A DNA stretch of 64,000 nt from Parerythrobacter aestuarii (GTDB taxonomy: Bacteria > Pseudomonadota > Alphaproteobacteria > Sphingomonadales > Sphingomonadaceae). This document shows, piece by piece, positions 30,677 to 39,628 of this stretch. The notes below the pieces were generated by a model. The model ran no database searches. It was not told the DNA's origin and worked only from the letters and a program-made list of their open reading frames with translations. Within the stretch, counting starts at the first letter, position 1; each line of letters opens with the position of its first letter. The translations under genes and the position numbers were made by a program. Location of the stretch: NCBI RefSeq assembly GCF_030140925.1, contig NZ_JARBWD010000001.1, positions 1,736,001-1,800,000 on the forward strand, in the 5' to 3' direction.

Positions 30677-31125
30677 TTGTCCGCTCGCTCACGGCGAGAC
30701 GGACTCCACAAACTCCCCTCCCTCTTGCGGGAGGGGCTGGGGGAGGGCATGTCAGCCAGGGTCTGCTCAATCCGCCGTAACACGCCTTCCACATTATCCA
30801 TGACCTCGTGATTCCAAAAGCGAATGACGGTGTAGCCCTGTGCATGGAGGAATCTGGTCCGACACGCATCGGCCTCATGCGCTTCGTCGGAAGCATGGGT
30901 TCCTCCATCCAATTCAATGACAAGGCGCGGACCTCGGGCAACGAAGTCGCAAATGAACTGTCCGATCGGAAATTGGCGATTGAACCGCACGCCCGCCAGT
31001 TGGCGGCTTCGCAAATGTTGCCACAGGACCCGCTCTGGTTCGGTCGCATTCATTCGCAGCTCTCGCGAGCGGAGGGTTGGCCGCTTGTAGCCCTTGTCTT
31101 CGAATGGAGGCGGGCCAACTGGCAT
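30670..31125 (-). CDS. DUF559 (Vsr-like) endonuclease-domain protein
   Basis: A 151-residue small nuclease-like protein. The restriction-endonuclease-fold motif is visible as FICDFVARGPRLVIELDGGTHAS (Asp ... Glu-x-Asp-Gly) with an upstream ATEPERVLWQHLRSRQLAGVRFNRQ and downstream RTRFLHAQGYTVIRFWNHEV, the DUF559/PF04480 pattern related to Vsr. The C-terminal 28 residues ([25 protein letters not shown]) are encoded by the left inverted repeat and a second hairpin, so the repeat supplied coding sequence. It overlaps the dnaG start by 7 bases. Function unproven; likely a passenger of the flanking repeats. Confidence 0.8.
   Translation of the reverse strand: MPVGPPPFEDKGYKRPTLRSRELRMNATEPERVLWQHLRSRQLAGVRFNRQFPIGQFICDFVARGPRLVIELDGGTHASDEAHEADACRTRFLHAQGYTVIRFWNHEVMDNVEGVLRRIEQTLADMPSPSPSRKREGSLWSPSRRERADKC
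30713..30751 (+). repeat. Left copy of 39-bp hairpin repeat
   Basis: Core CCCCTCCC-TCTTGC-GGGAGGGG followed by CTGGGGGAGGG. Inverted relative to the copy at 31132-31170 with two differences. It lies inside the 3' coding end of the DUF559 gene. Just outside it (about 30682-30710) is a second imperfect hairpin containing TCGCTCACGGCGAGA. Confidence 0.85.
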
Positions 31126-31131
31126 CGCTTA

Positions 31132-31170
31132 CATTCCCTCCCCCAGCCCCTCCCGCAAGCGGGAGGGGAG
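31132..31170 (-). repeat. Right copy of 39-bp hairpin repeat
   Basis: Contains the perfect hairpin CCCCTCCCGC-TT-free palindrome (10-bp arms CCCCTCCCGC/GCGGGAGGGG). Located between the DUF559 start and the yqeY stop. May double as an mRNA hairpin after yqeY. Confidence 0.85.
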
Positions 31171-31172
31171 AG

Positions 31173-31625
31173 TTAAGACAGCGCCGCCTTCACCAGCCCG
31201 CTGGCCTTGCCCATGTCGAGTTGTGAACCATGGCGTGCCTTGAGCTCGCCCATTACGCGGCCCATGTCCTTCATGCCGTCGGCGCCGAGTTCGGCCTTTA
31301 TCGCTTCGATCGCGGCCCTGGTCTCGTCCTCGTTCATCATGGCGGGGAGGAATTCCTCGATCACGGCGACTTCGGCCTTCTCCTTGTCGGCCAGTTCCTG
31401 GCGGCCACCGTCCTCGTACATCTTGATGGAGTCGTTGCGCTGCTTGACCATTTTCTGGAGCACCTCAACCACCAGGTCATCATCCGGGATTTCCTTGGAA
31501 GAAGTGCGCAGTTCGATATCGCGATCCTTGATCTTGGCCCCGATCAGCCGCAGCGCGGCGGTGCGTTCCTTGTCGCCGGCCTTCATTGCAGCGATGGTGG
31601 CGGCCTTGATGTCATCTCTCAGCAT
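31173..31625 (-). CDS. GatB/YqeY-domain protein
   Basis: A 150-residue YqeY protein. It resembles the tRNA-binding tail domain of GatB and is thought to affect tRNA-linked amidation or charging, though this is unproven. MLRDDIKAATIAAMKAGDKERTAALRLIGAKIKDRDIELR and the C-terminal ELGADGMKDMGRVMGELKARHGSQLDMGKASGLVKAAL are the family signature. It is divergent from carA (137 bases) and precedes the DUF559 block and dnaG on the minus strand. Confidence 0.92.
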   Translation of the reverse strand: MLRDDIKAATIAAMKAGDKERTAALRLIGAKIKDRDIELRTSSKEIPDDDLVVEVLQKMVKQRNDSIKMYEDGGRQELADKEKAEVAVIEEFLPAMMNEDETRAAIEAIKAELGADGMKDMGRVMGELKARHGSQLDMGKASGLVKAALS

Positions 31626-31762
31626 GGTCAGTCCCGTAGAAAATTGCCTGATAGTGGATTGATCCCCAAGTGGCGTGCCATGGCGCTTGACGCAAGGGGA
31701 GGGTGTCCCTAGCGGCAGTGTCTTAGCGACATCGCCGGAAACCCCTGACTCGGAGCAGCCCC

Positions 31763-32944
31763 ATGGCCACCGCCGACATTACGCCTGCGCAACCCAAAGG
31801 TGCGACGGGAGTCCTGCTCCTGAGCGACGGCACCGCATTATGGGGCAAGGGCTTCGGCGCGACCGGCAGCGCCGTGGGCGAAGTATGCTTCAACACCTCG
31901 ATGACCGGCTACCAGGAGGTGATGACCGATCCCTCCTACGCTGGGCAGGTGGTGACCTTCACGTTCCCGCATATCGGCAATGTCGGCACCAATGACGAGG
32001 ATATCGAAAGCAAGGTCGAAGGCGCGATCGGCTGCGTAGTGCGCGAGGAAGTGACGCCGCAGAGCAATTTCCGCAGCCAGCAGGAATTCACCGACTGGAT
32101 GGCGGCCAATGGCAAGATCGGGCTTAGCGGGATCGACACCCGCGCGCTGACCCGCTTCATCCGCCTCAACGGCGCGCCCAATGCGGTGATTGCGCATGAG
32201 CCGGATGGCAAGTTCGACCTGCCAGCGCTGCTGAAGAAGGCGCAGGAATGGCCGGGGCTTGAAGGTATGGACCTTGCGCAGAAGGTCACGCGCGATGCAC
32301 GCGAGGACTGGGGTGGTGGTTATTGCCGGCTCGGCCACGGCTATGGACATGCCGACTGGCATGACAAGCCGCACGTCGTGGCGATCGACTATGGCGCGAA
32401 GGACAATATCTTCCGCAACCTCGTGAAGGCGGGGGCGAAGGTAACGGTCGTCCCGGCCAAGACCAGCCTAGAGGATATCCTCGCGTTGGAGCCGGCGGGC
32501 GTGTTCCTCTCCAATGGGCCGGGCGATCCGGCGGCGACGGGTGAGTATGCGGTGCCGGTGATCAAGGCGCTGCTGGAACGCGACATCCCGCTGTTCGGGA
32601 TATGCCTAGGCCACCAGATGTTGGCGCTGGCCGCGGGCGCGAAGACGGTCAAGATGCACCAGGGCCACCGCGGCGCCAACCACCCCGTCCAGCGCGTGGG
32701 TGAGGGCTGGGGCGAGACCAGCGGCCTCGTCGAGATTACCAGCATGAACCACGGCTTTGCGGTGGATGCCGACACTTTGCCGGAAGGCGTGGAGCAGACC
32801 CATGTGAGCCTGTTCGACGGCAGCAACTGCGGGATCAGCATCATCGGCAAGAAGGCGTTCGGGGTGCAGTATCACCCGGAGGCAAGCCCGGGGCCGCAGG
32901 ACAGCTTCTACCTGTTCGAGAAGTTTGTGGGGATGTTGGGGTGA
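31763..32944 (+). CDS. carA: Carbamoyl-phosphate synthase small subunit (glutaminase)
   Basis: Hydrolyses glutamine and passes ammonia to CarB for carbamoyl phosphate (pyrimidines, arginine). The 393 residues comprise the N-terminal CarA domain (SMTGYQEVMTDPSYAGQ, HIGNVGTNDEDIES) and a class I glutaminase with nucleophile Cys281 in GICLGHQML, and HPE in GVQYHPEASPGP. The 3' end overlaps an inserted gene by 4 bases, so carA and carB are not directly adjacent. Confidence 0.97.
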   Translation: MATADITPAQPKGATGVLLLSDGTALWGKGFGATGSAVGEVCFNTSMTGYQEVMTDPSYAGQVVTFTFPHIGNVGTNDEDIESKVEGAIGCVVREEVTPQSNFRSQQEFTDWMAANGKIGLSGIDTRALTRFIRLNGAPNAVIAHEPDGKFDLPALLKKAQEWPGLEGMDLAQKVTRDAREDWGGGYCRLGHGYGHADWHDKPHVVAIDYGAKDNIFRNLVKAGAKVTVVPAKTSLEDILALEPAGVFLSNGPGDPAATGEYAVPVIKALLERDIPLFGICLGHQMLALAAGAKTVKMHQGHRGANHPVQRVGEGWGETSGLVEITSMNHGFAVDADTLPEGVEQTHVSLFDGSNCGISIIGKKAFGVQYHPEASPGPQDSFYLFEKFVGMLG

Positions 32945-33510
32945 CAAATACAGAGCTCATCACGATTGCTGCGATACTGATCGGGCCAATATTTGCGGTT
33001 CTCATTTCTCTATGGCTGACGAACAAGAAGCAGGAGCGCGACCAGAAACTGGTAGTTCTTAGGATGCTTCTGTCGACGCGTCATTTGCCAGCTGATCCTG
33101 GTTTTTCCGTTGCGATCAACCTGGTCCCTGTCGAGTTCAGTTCATCCCGCCCTGTTATGAGCGCCTACAAAGAGTTCATTAGAGCGGTCCAAGATCCAGC
33201 TGCGGCTGATCCGAACGCTCCACCACTACAATCAACCAGCGCCAAGACTACCAAACTAATTTTTGAGATCGTCCGTCATCTTGGCTTCGAAATTCTTGAG
33301 AGTGATATCCAGCACGCGGGTTATGCGGCCGCTGGGTTCGTTGATCGTGACAACCTGCTTTTGGATAGCCAACGTGCAACCAAGAACATTGCAGACATAC
33401 TCTGGATACAAACCCGTTTGCTTGCTGGCGAGTCTTGGGATTCGATCCAATCTTCGCCTGTGCCCAACATTGAATCGCCCCCTGAAGAGAAGGGCAAGAA
33501 GAAGAAATAA
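32941..33510 (+). CDS. DUF6680-like membrane-anchored protein inserted between carA and carB
   Basis: A 189-residue protein with one N-terminal helix ([23 protein letters not shown], about 5-27) and a cytoplasmic domain: [44 protein letters not shown] resembles my recollection of DUF6680 (arginine/T-R motif, then residues that align around N-x-V-x-V-x-F). The tail is Lys-rich (EEKGKKKK). It starts with GTG overlapping the carA stop, and its stop shares a base with the carB ATG, so it is fully embedded in the operon. GC is about 50% against roughly 62-66% in the flanking car genes, which suggests recent acquisition. Confidence 0.65.
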   Translation: MTNTELITIAAILIGPIFAVLISLWLTNKKQERDQKLVVLRMLLSTRHLPADPGFSVAINLVPVEFSSSRPVMSAYKEFIRAVQDPAAADPNAPPLQSTSAKTTKLIFEIVRHLGFEILESDIQHAGYAAAGFVDRDNLLLDSQRATKNIADILWIQTRLLAGESWDSIQSSPVPNIESPPEEKGKKKK

Positions 33511-36500
33511 TGCCCAAACGCACTGACATCTCCTCCATCCTCGTTATCGGCGCCGGCCCGATCATTATCGGCCAGGCTTGCGAGTTCGATTATTCCGGCA
33601 CGCAGGCGATCAAGGCGCTGCGTGAGGAGGGGTATCGGGTCATTCTCGTCAACTCCAACCCGGCCACGATCATGACCGATCCGGAGATGGCGGATGCGAC
33701 CTATGTCGAGCCGATCACGCCCGAGATCGTGGCCAAGATCATCGCCAAGGAGAAGCCCGACGCGCTGCTGCCGACCATGGGCGGGCAGACCGCGCTCAAT
33801 TGTGCGCTCAAGCTCGATGAAATGGGCGTGCTGGCCGAGCATGGCGTCGAGATGATCGGGGCCAAGGCCGATGCCATCGACAAGGCCGAGAACCGCCAGC
33901 GTTTCCGCGAAGCGATGGACAAGATCGGTTTGGAAAGCGCGCGCAGCGGCGTCGCGCACACCATCGACGAGGCGTTCAAGGTGCTGGAGACCACCGGCCT
34001 GCCATCGATCATCCGCCCCAGCTTCACCCTGGGCGGCACCGGCGGCGGCATCGCTTACAACAAGGCCGAGTTCGAGCGGATCGTGCGTGAAGGGCTGGAG
34101 GCGTCCCCAACCACCGAAGTCCTGATCGAGGAATCGCTGCTCGGGTGGAAAGAGTTCGAGATGGAGGTGGTGCGCGACAAGAACGACAACGCCATCATCA
34201 TCTGCGCCATCGAAAATGTCGATCCGATGGGCGTCCACACCGGGGATTCCATCACTGTCGCGCCAGCGCTGACCCTGACCGACAAGGAATACCAGATCAT
34301 GCGCACCGCCAGCATCAATGTGCTGCGCGAGATCGGGGTCGAGACCGGCGGATCCAATGTCCAGTTTGCGGTCAATCCCAAGGATGGCCGTCTGATCGTG
34401 ATCGAGATGAACCCGCGCGTTTCGCGGTCGTCTGCGCTGGCATCAAAGGCCACCGGCTTCCCCATCGCCCGCGTCGCGGCCAAGCTGGCGGTCGGCTACA
34501 CGCTGGACGAGATCACCAACGAGATCACCGGCGCGACCCCGGCTTCGTTCGAGCCGACCATCGACTATGTCGTGACCAAGATCCCGCGCTTCGCCTTCGA
34601 GAAGTTCAAGGGCGCCGAGCCGCTGCTCGCCACCGCGATGAAGTCGGTCGGCGAAGTCATGGCCATCGGCCGCAACTTCCAGGAATCGATGCAGAAGGCC
34701 CTGCGCGGGCTGGAAACCGATCTCGACGGCTTCAACCGCGTGGTCGAACTGGAAGGCGTACACAAGGATGTGATCACCGCCTCGCTCAGCCAGCGTACGC
34801 CCGACAGATTGCTGAAGGTGGCGCAGGCTTTCCGCGAAGGCCTGAACCTCGAGGAAATCCACGAAGTCACCAGCTACGATCCGTGGTTCCTGCGCCAGAT
34901 CGAAGCCATCATCGCCGCCGAGAAAGACGTCAGCGCCAACGGCCTGCCCAACGATGCGGCGGGCCTGCGCCGCCTCAAGGCTATGGGCTTCTCCGACAAG
35001 CGGCTTGCCACGCTGGCGGTGCGTTCGGTCGGTGTTGCGGGCGGGCTGGGCGAGACCCAGGCGCGCCGTTCGGGTCTGCTGCACGATGCGCTGGTCGCCA
35101 TGGCCGGGGCTACCAGCGAACAGGAAGTGCGCGACCTGCGCAAGAAGCTGGGCGTCTATCCCGTCTTCAAGCGGATCGATAGCTGCGCCGCCGAGTTCGA
35201 AGCCATCACGCCCTACATGTATTCGACCTACGAGGCCCCGACCTTCGGCGAGCCCGAGGACGAGTCCATGCCGTCCGATCGCAAGAAGATCGTCATCCTC
35301 GGCGGCGGACCGAACCGGATCGGGCAGGGCATCGAGTTCGATTATTGCTGCGTACACGCCTGTTTCGCGCTGAGCGAAGCCGGGTTCGAGACCATCATGG
35401 TCAATTGCAACCCGGAAACGGTCTCGACCGACTACGACACCTCCGACCGGCTCTATTTCGAGCCGCTGACGGCGGAAGACGTGCTGGAAATCCTGCGCGT
35501 CGAGCAGTCGAAGGGCGAGCTCGTGGGCGTCATCGTGCAGTTCGGCGGGCAGACTCCGCTCAAGCTGGCGCAGGCGCTGGAGGATGCGGGGATCCCGATC
35601 CTCGGCACTTCGCCCGACGCCATCGACCTTGCCGAAGACCGCGAGCGCTTTGCCAAGCTGGTCAACCAGCTCAAGCTCAAGCAGCCGGACAACGGCATCG
35701 CCTACAGCCGCGATGAAGCGGCCGCCGTCGCTGCGCGGATCGGCTATCCGGTGCTCCTGCGCCCCAGCTACGTGCTCGGAGGCCGGGCGATGGAGATCGT
35801 CGACAGCCTTGCGCAGCTGGATGACTACATCAAGACTGCGGTCAATGTGTCCGGCGAGAGCCCGGTGCTTGTCGACCAGTACCTGCGCGACGCGATCGAA
35901 TGCGACGTGGACGTGATCTCCGACGGCAAGGAAGTGCGCATTGCCGGGGTGATGCAGCATATCGAGGAGGCCGGGGTCCATTCGGGCGACAGCGCCTGCA
36001 CGCTGCCGCCTTACAGCCTGCCCGACGATGTCGTGGCCGAGATGGAACGCCAGGCCGAAGCGCTGGCCATCGCGCTCAAGGTCAAGGGGCTGATGAACGT
36101 CCAGTTCGCGGTCAAGGACGGCGAGGTCTACCTGATCGAAGTCAACCCGCGCGCGAGCCGTACGGTGCCCTTCGTCGCCAAGGCAATCGGCCGGCCGGTG
36201 GCCAAGATCGCCAGCCTCGTGATGGCCGGCGAGCCCCTCTCCAGCTTCGAACCTTTCAACCTGCGACCCGATCACATGGCGGTGAAAGAAGCGGTGTTCC
36301 CATTCAGCCGCTTCCCCGGGGCCGACCCGGTGCTCTCGCCCGAGATGAAATCGACCGGCGAAGTGATGGGGATCGACCGGGCCTTCCCTGAGGCGTTCCT
36401 CAAGTCGCAGCTGGGTGTCGGCATGCCGTTGCCTGAAAGTGGCACACTGTTCGTCTCCGTCAAGGATACCGACAAGGCGACCATTGTCCCGGCGGTGAAG

Positions 36501-36839
36501 ACGCTGATCGACAAGGGCTTCCGCGTGATCGCCACCGGCGGGACGCAGGCCTATCTTGCCGAGCAGGGCCTGCCGGTCGAGCGGGTCAATAAGGTGGCGC
36601 AGGGGCAGCCACATATTGTCGATGCGATTATCGATGGCGAGGTCGACCTGATCTTCAACACCACCGAGGGTTGGCAGAGCCTGCGCGACAGCAAATCCAT
36701 CCGTGCCGGGGCGCTTGAGGCCAAGCTGCCATACTATACGACAGCCGCTGCCAGCCTTGCTGTCGCTCAAGCGATTGCGACGGTTCAATCAAGCATGCTT
36801 GAAGTCCGCTCGCTGCAAGACTATTATAGCGAGACGTAA
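33510..36839 (+). CDS. carB: Carbamoyl-phosphate synthase large subunit
   Basis: The 1109-residue synthase that builds carbamoyl phosphate from bicarbonate, ammonia and two ATP. Two ATP-grasp halves are visible, each starting with a [17 protein letters not shown] or [16 protein letters not shown] motif, each with [12 protein letters not shown] or [12 protein letters not shown]; the C-terminal allosteric (MGS) domain ends at about residue 1090 with [20 protein letters not shown] and [14 protein letters not shown]. Full length. Together with carA it supplies pyrimidine and arginine synthesis. Confidence 0.98.
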   Translation: MPKRTDISSILVIGAGPIIIGQACEFDYSGTQAIKALREEGYRVILVNSNPATIMTDPEMADATYVEPITPEIVAKIIAKEKPDALLPTMGGQTALNCALKLDEMGVLAEHGVEMIGAKADAIDKAENRQRFREAMDKIGLESARSGVAHTIDEAFKVLETTGLPSIIRPSFTLGGTGGGIAYNKAEFERIVREGLEASPTTEVLIEESLLGWKEFEMEVVRDKNDNAIIICAIENVDPMGVHTGDSITVAPALTLTDKEYQIMRTASINVLREIGVETGGSNVQFAVNPKDGRLIVIEMNPRVSRSSALASKATGFPIARVAAKLAVGYTLDEITNEITGATPASFEPTIDYVVTKIPRFAFEKFKGAEPLLATAMKSVGEVMAIGRNFQESMQKALRGLETDLDGFNRVVELEGVHKDVITASLSQRTPDRLLKVAQAFREGLNLEEIHEVTSYDPWFLRQIEAIIAAEKDVSANGLPNDAAGLRRLKAMGFSDKRLATLAVRSVGVAGGLGETQARRSGLLHDALVAMAGATSEQEVRDLRKKLGVYPVFKRIDSCAAEFEAITPYMYSTYEAPTFGEPEDESMPSDRKKIVILGGGPNRIGQGIEFDYCCVHACFALSEAGFETIMVNCNPETVSTDYDTSDRLYFEPLTAEDVLEILRVEQSKGELVGVIVQFGGQTPLKLAQALEDAGIPILGTSPDAIDLAEDRERFAKLVNQLKLKQPDNGIAYSRDEAAAVAARIGYPVLLRPSYVLGGRAMEIVDSLAQLDDYIKTAVNVSGESPVLVDQYLRDAIECDVDVISDGKEVRIAGVMQHIEEAGVHSGDSACTLPPYSLPDDVVAEMERQAEALAIALKVKGLMNVQFAVKDGEVYLIEVNPRASRTVPFVAKAIGRPVAKIASLVMAGEPLSSFEPFNLRPDHMAVKEAVFPFSRFPGADPVLSPEMKSTGEVMGIDRAFPEAFLKSQLGVGMPLPESGTLFVSVKDTDKATIVPAVKTLIDKGFRVIATGGTQAYLAEQGLPVERVNKVAQGQPHIVDAIIDGEVDLIFNTTEGWQSLRDSKSIRAGALEAKLPYYTTAAASLAVAQAIATVQSSMLEVRSLQDYYSET

Positions 36840-36964
36840 CACAAGTACCTCCCCACAGTTCGCTATGCTGATCCGCGCGCTCCAAGGCGCGGCAGAGGAT
36901 CGAATTGACGGTCGAAAAGGGCCGTTGGGTGGGTCAACTGGAAAGTGATGAAGTGGGGACAGTG

Positions 36965-37432
36965 ATGGAAAAGGTTCCGATGCTGGCAGAAGGCTATGAG
37001 CGGCTGACCGCCGATCTCAAGGCCCTGCGGGCGGAACGCCCGAAGGTTGTCGACGCGATCGAAGAAGCGCGCGCGCATGGCGACCTGTCGGAGAATGCCG
37101 AATATCACGCGGCGAAGGAACGCCAGGGCCAGATCGAAGCACAAATCGCTGAGATCGAGGACCGTGTGACCCGCGCTCAGATCATCGACCCCTCGACGCT
37201 GTCAGGCGACAAGATCGTGTTTGGTGCCACTGTCACCCTCCAAGACGAAGACGAGAAGTCCGTCAGGTACCAGATCGTTGGCCAGACGGAAGCGGATGCC
37301 GCCAAGGGCCGGATCTCCTACAACTCGCCGATCGGCCGCGCGCTGATAGGCAAGATGGTAGGCGAAGAAATCGAAGTGACGGTTCCGTCGGGCGACAAGT
37401 TCTACCTTGTCGACAAGATCGAGTTCATCTGA
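36965..37432 (+). CDS. greA: Transcription elongation factor GreA
   Basis: Rescues backtracked RNA polymerase by stimulating transcript cleavage. The 155 residues have the N-terminal coiled coil with the acidic tip ([21 protein letters not shown]) and the FKBP-like C-terminal domain ([24 protein letters not shown]). ATG at 36965 ([14 protein letters not shown]) is used; the longer frame begins with TTG and adds nonfamily sequence. It lies 125 bases after carB and may have its own promoter. Confidence 0.97.
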   Translation: MEKVPMLAEGYERLTADLKALRAERPKVVDAIEEARAHGDLSENAEYHAAKERQGQIEAQIAEIEDRVTRAQIIDPSTLSGDKIVFGATVTLQDEDEKSVRYQIVGQTEADAAKGRISYNSPIGRALIGKMVGEEIEVTVPSGDKFYLVDKIEFI

Positions 37433-37438
37433 GAGATT

Positions 37439-37558
37439 TTCACCCTCTTCCAAGCTGCGCTAGCACCTGAAGGCGCCAGCTTCGCTATCCTTCTCCCATT
37501 GGGAGAACGATAAGCAGACTTGGCGCGAAGCGCCTAGTCGGAGTTGGATGAGGGTGAA
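37439..37558. repeat. 120-bp palindromic repeat (REP/MITE-like)
   Basis: Imperfect inverted repeat. The tips are TTCACCCTCTTCCAA and TTGGATGAGGGTGAA (14 of 15 match), the centre is TTCTCCCATTGGGAGAA, and CTAG occurs in both halves near matching offsets. It fills the whole gap between the convergent greA and GNAT genes and encodes the last residues (SSPSSNSD) of the latter. It could act as a bidirectional transcription stop. No second copy is in this window. Confidence 0.65.
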
Positions 37559-38031
37559 GAGAGCACCTTCTCCATCGCGTAGTTGTGAATAGGCACGCCG
37601 TCGATCGCGAAATCGCGGCGCCGCGTCACTGAATATCCGGCCCGCTCAAATGCAGGACGAGCGAGTTCGCTGGCCTCGGTATAGAGACGCGTTATTCCCT
37701 CTGCCCGCGCATGGGTTTCGGCAGCCATCAGTAACTGCAAGGCCAATCCCCGCCGCGTATGATTGGGGTGGTTGTACAGTCGATCGAGATGACCATCGCC
37801 CTCGAGCAAAGCATAGGCAACGGGCCGGTCTTGCGCATCGGCGGCGACAAAGATGACATGACCGCTCGACACGCGCTCGCGATACATGTCCTCACCGCCA
37901 TGCCGGGCAGCCCACGCTTCCACCTGTTCTGGGGAATATCCATGCACACCGATTGTGCGGATCGCCGCCAAGGCGAGTTTGCTCAACGCCTCCGCATCTA
38001 AGTCGCGATAGAGGCGGATGGAATAGGCCAT
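37534..38031 (-). CDS. GNAT-family N-acetyltransferase
   Basis: A 165-residue acetyltransferase fold. The acetyl-CoA loop is NHTRRGLALQLLMAAETHARAEG (R-R-G-x-A), followed by LYTEASELARPAFERAGY and the C-terminal strand. The LDRLYNHPNHTRRG and YTEAS combination resembles the YafP/ElaA-type subgroup; substrate unknown. Its 3' end lies within the palindromic repeat and may have been extended by it. Downstream of the DUF4170 gene by position, 9 bases away. Confidence 0.88.
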   Translation of the reverse strand: MAYSIRLYRDLDAEALSKLALAAIRTIGVHGYSPEQVEAWAARHGGEDMYRERVSSGHVIFVAADAQDRPVAYALLEGDGHLDRLYNHPNHTRRGLALQLLMAAETHARAEGITRLYTEASELARPAFERAGYSVTRRRDFAIDGVPIHNYAMEKVLSSPSSNSD

Positions 38032-38040
38032 CCGGTCCGC

Positions 38041-38271
38041 TTAGTCGTCCGGCGTCAGCAATTTGTGGATGTGCACCACCACATAGCGCATTTCCGCATC
38101 ATCCACGGTGCGCTGCGCCTGGGCACGCCAGGCATCGACGGCAGAATCATAATCACTGTAGATACCGACGACATGCAGGCTCTCGGGATCTTGGAATTCG
38201 AGGGTCCGCGGGTCCTTCACACGGCCGCCCATAACGAGATGCAAACGCTGTTGAGGTGTGGTTTCTTCCAT
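38041..38271 (-). CDS. DUF4170 protein
   Basis: A 76-residue cytosolic protein: QRLHLVMGGRVKDPRTLEF, LHVVGIYSDYDSAVDAWRAQAQRTVDDAEMRYVVVHIHKLL. This is the alphaproteobacterial DUF4170 family (recognised from its LVxGG and A-W-R-A-x-A-Q blocks), of unknown function. It is probably co-transcribed with the GNAT gene, 9 bases apart. Confidence 0.85.
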   Translation of the reverse strand: MEETTPQQRLHLVMGGRVKDPRTLEFQDPESLHVVGIYSDYDSAVDAWRAQAQRTVDDAEMRYVVVHIHKLLTPDD

Positions 38272-38375
38272 GGTGTCTTACCTTCCTGGGGAGGGAATCT
38301 GGCGTGCCCTTAGCTCAAGCGCCCGCCAAGGCAAACTGCCCGCGCGCGCACTGGATGGTGAATTCATGCAGGAGA

Positions 38376-38867
38376 TCAGTGCGTAATGCGCTTGCGCGTC
38401 TGGCGGAAGGTCCGACCAGCCTTGCGCCCCGCGCGGCGACCCAGATCGTGCACTGCATCGCGGGCTGAACTAGCGAGGTAAGTGCCTTCACGCTTGGCCT
38501 TGCGCCGCGTGCGATCAAGTGTATCCCCCAGGTCCTCCAGCTTCTCCGTACCCGCTTCCTTAACATCGTCCGCCAGTTCGCCGGCCGTGTCGATCACACC
38601 CATCGCATAGGCAATGCCCGCTTCAGTCGCGAAGCTGGCAAGCCCCGCGGCGCGACTACCGAGCCGGCGCCCTGGCTTGGTCATTGCCCCGATAACGATA
38701 CCAATCAAGGCAACACCCGCGACTGTCGCAACCGGGTGGGCGCGGACAAAATCTTTCGCTGCGGCACCGGCTTCCCTCGCTGCAGCGATAAGGTCGCGAT
38801 CTGCGAGGCGGGCTTCGCCTTCCTCGATACGGCGACGGAGTGCATCACGGCTATTTTCGGTACTCAT
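38376..38867 (-). CDS. Membrane-anchored ElaB/YqjD-like (DUF883-like) protein
   Basis: A 163-residue protein with a helical N-terminus, one membrane segment near residues 42-60 (VRAHPVATVAGVALIGIVIGAM) and a long basic helical C-terminus rich in Arg/Lys (RRKAKREGTYLASSARDAVHDLGRRAGRK). The VRAHPVATVAGVALIG block is typical of the DUF883 C-terminal anchor of ElaB/YqjD, which in E. coli bind ribosomes at the inner membrane. It is the last gene of a four-gene overlapping set (overlap 4 bases with its neighbour). Confidence 0.55.
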   Translation of the reverse strand: MSTENSRDALRRRIEEGEARLADRDLIAAAREAGAAAKDFVRAHPVATVAGVALIGIVIGAMTKPGRRLGSRAAGLASFATEAGIAYAMGVIDTAGELADDVKEAGTEKLEDLGDTLDRTRRKAKREGTYLASSARDAVHDLGRRAGRKAGRTFRQTRKRITH

Positions 38868-39193
38868 TGGTGTTCTCCGCTGGGGGTCTCGCCTTCATCG
38901 CCGTCGGGGTCCGCGGGCTCGGCGGTGGTCAACATATCGAGCAATGGCGCGCGCGCTGCCCATAGCCCCACCGCTCCGAGCAAGACAGTCGCCAGCCCGG
39001 CGATGGTACCGCCATTCTCCTTCGCCCGGTCGACCAGCTCAGCGGTTCCGTCCTTCACGCGTCCCACGGCCCGTTGGCCGAGGCTGCGCTCCTCCAGGTC
39101 ACTCTTGACCCGTGCCACATTGGCCTTGACGAGCGCGTGCGCGGAATCTCGCAGCAACTTGTCTTCGCGCAGCTGCCGTTCAAACTTGCTCAT
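38864..39193 (-). CDS. Small membrane protein of the ElaB/YqjD-like module
   Basis: A 109-residue protein: basic helical N-terminus (MSKFERQLREDKLLRDSAHALVKANVARVKSDLEERSLGQRAVGRVKDGTAELVDRAK), one membrane helix (GTIAGLATVLLGAVGLWAA) and a short acidic tail. It overlaps the holin-like gene upstream by 14 bases and the gene downstream by 4. The helix-then-anchor layout recalls E. coli YqjK-type partners, but similarity is by organisation only. Confidence 0.5.
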   Translation of the reverse strand: MSKFERQLREDKLLRDSAHALVKANVARVKSDLEERSLGQRAVGRVKDGTAELVDRAKENGGTIAGLATVLLGAVGLWAARAPLLDMLTTAEPADPDGDEGETPSGEHQ

Positions 39194-39608
39194 CGGTCTC
39201 GCTCTTGAACGCCGAACCAAGTGCCTTGAAACGACGGGAAGCCAGCATGGCAAATACCGCCACCCCAATTAGCAGGGTGCCAACCACAGCAGCCAGCGAC
39301 CCGAAAGCAGTAAGGAAAGGTTCCAAAGCAATGATGAGGCCAACAACCAGCCCAATCAGGGCCAGATGAAGAAAGGCAAGTGCACCAAGACCGAGCACCA
39401 GGCCCTGCCGTGCCTGTTCCCCCGCATAGCTAGCGCGCGTCTTCTGATAGGCGATTTCGGCATCGAGGTAAGTCTTCCCATCCTCGATCAGCGCGCTGAC
39501 ATCGTCTGCCAGAGAAGCAAAGGGTGGGGCGCTCTGTTCGGCTTCATCGCCGGTTGAAACCGGCTCCAGGCTATCGGGCTGCGCCTTGGACGCGTCATCA
39601 TCCAGCAT
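39180..39608 (-). CDS. YqjE-like / holin-superfamily membrane protein
   Basis: A 142-residue protein with an acidic N-terminus (about 1-35), a helical region and two adjacent membrane helices (LVLGLGALAFLHLALIGLVVGLIIALEPFL and LAAVVGTLLIGVAVFAMLA). This hairpin layout is the actinobacterial-holin-X/YqjE pattern often annotated phage holin family. There is no phage context, so the name reflects fold only. Second in the 40180-38376 minus-strand module. Confidence 0.6.
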   Translation of the reverse strand: MLDDDASKAQPDSLEPVSTGDEAEQSAPPFASLADDVSALIEDGKTYLDAEIAYQKTRASYAGEQARQGLVLGLGALAFLHLALIGLVVGLIIALEPFLTAFGSLAAVVGTLLIGVAVFAMLASRRFKALGSAFKSETDEQV

Positions 39609-39628
39609 TCGCGCAGCCCCTTTTCTTC

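Larger units (their letters stand above)
30713..31170. mobile_element. Putative DUF559 mini-element bounded by 39-bp inverted repeats
   Basis: The two ends, 30713-30751 and 31132-31170, are inverted copies matching at 37 of 39 bases and enclosing the DUF559 gene. The right end stops 2 bases before the yqeY stop codon (31173-31175) and the left end is 37 bases outside the dnaG ATG, so the 458-bp block sits exactly between two genes that are usually close neighbours. No transposase and no target-site duplication could be seen, so movement is inferred. Confidence 0.5.

Noticed and set aside
34443-36788. 781-residue open frame antisense to carB
   Set aside because: It lies wholly opposite a complete carB, has no recognised domain and arises from high-GC codon bias; similar long antisense frames oppose purL, mrdA, ychF and the metalloprotease.
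39180-39608. Possible phage holin and hence a prophage remnant
   Set aside because: The protein sits in a four-gene ElaB/YqjD-like module, with no integrase, capsid or lysis genes anywhere in the window.
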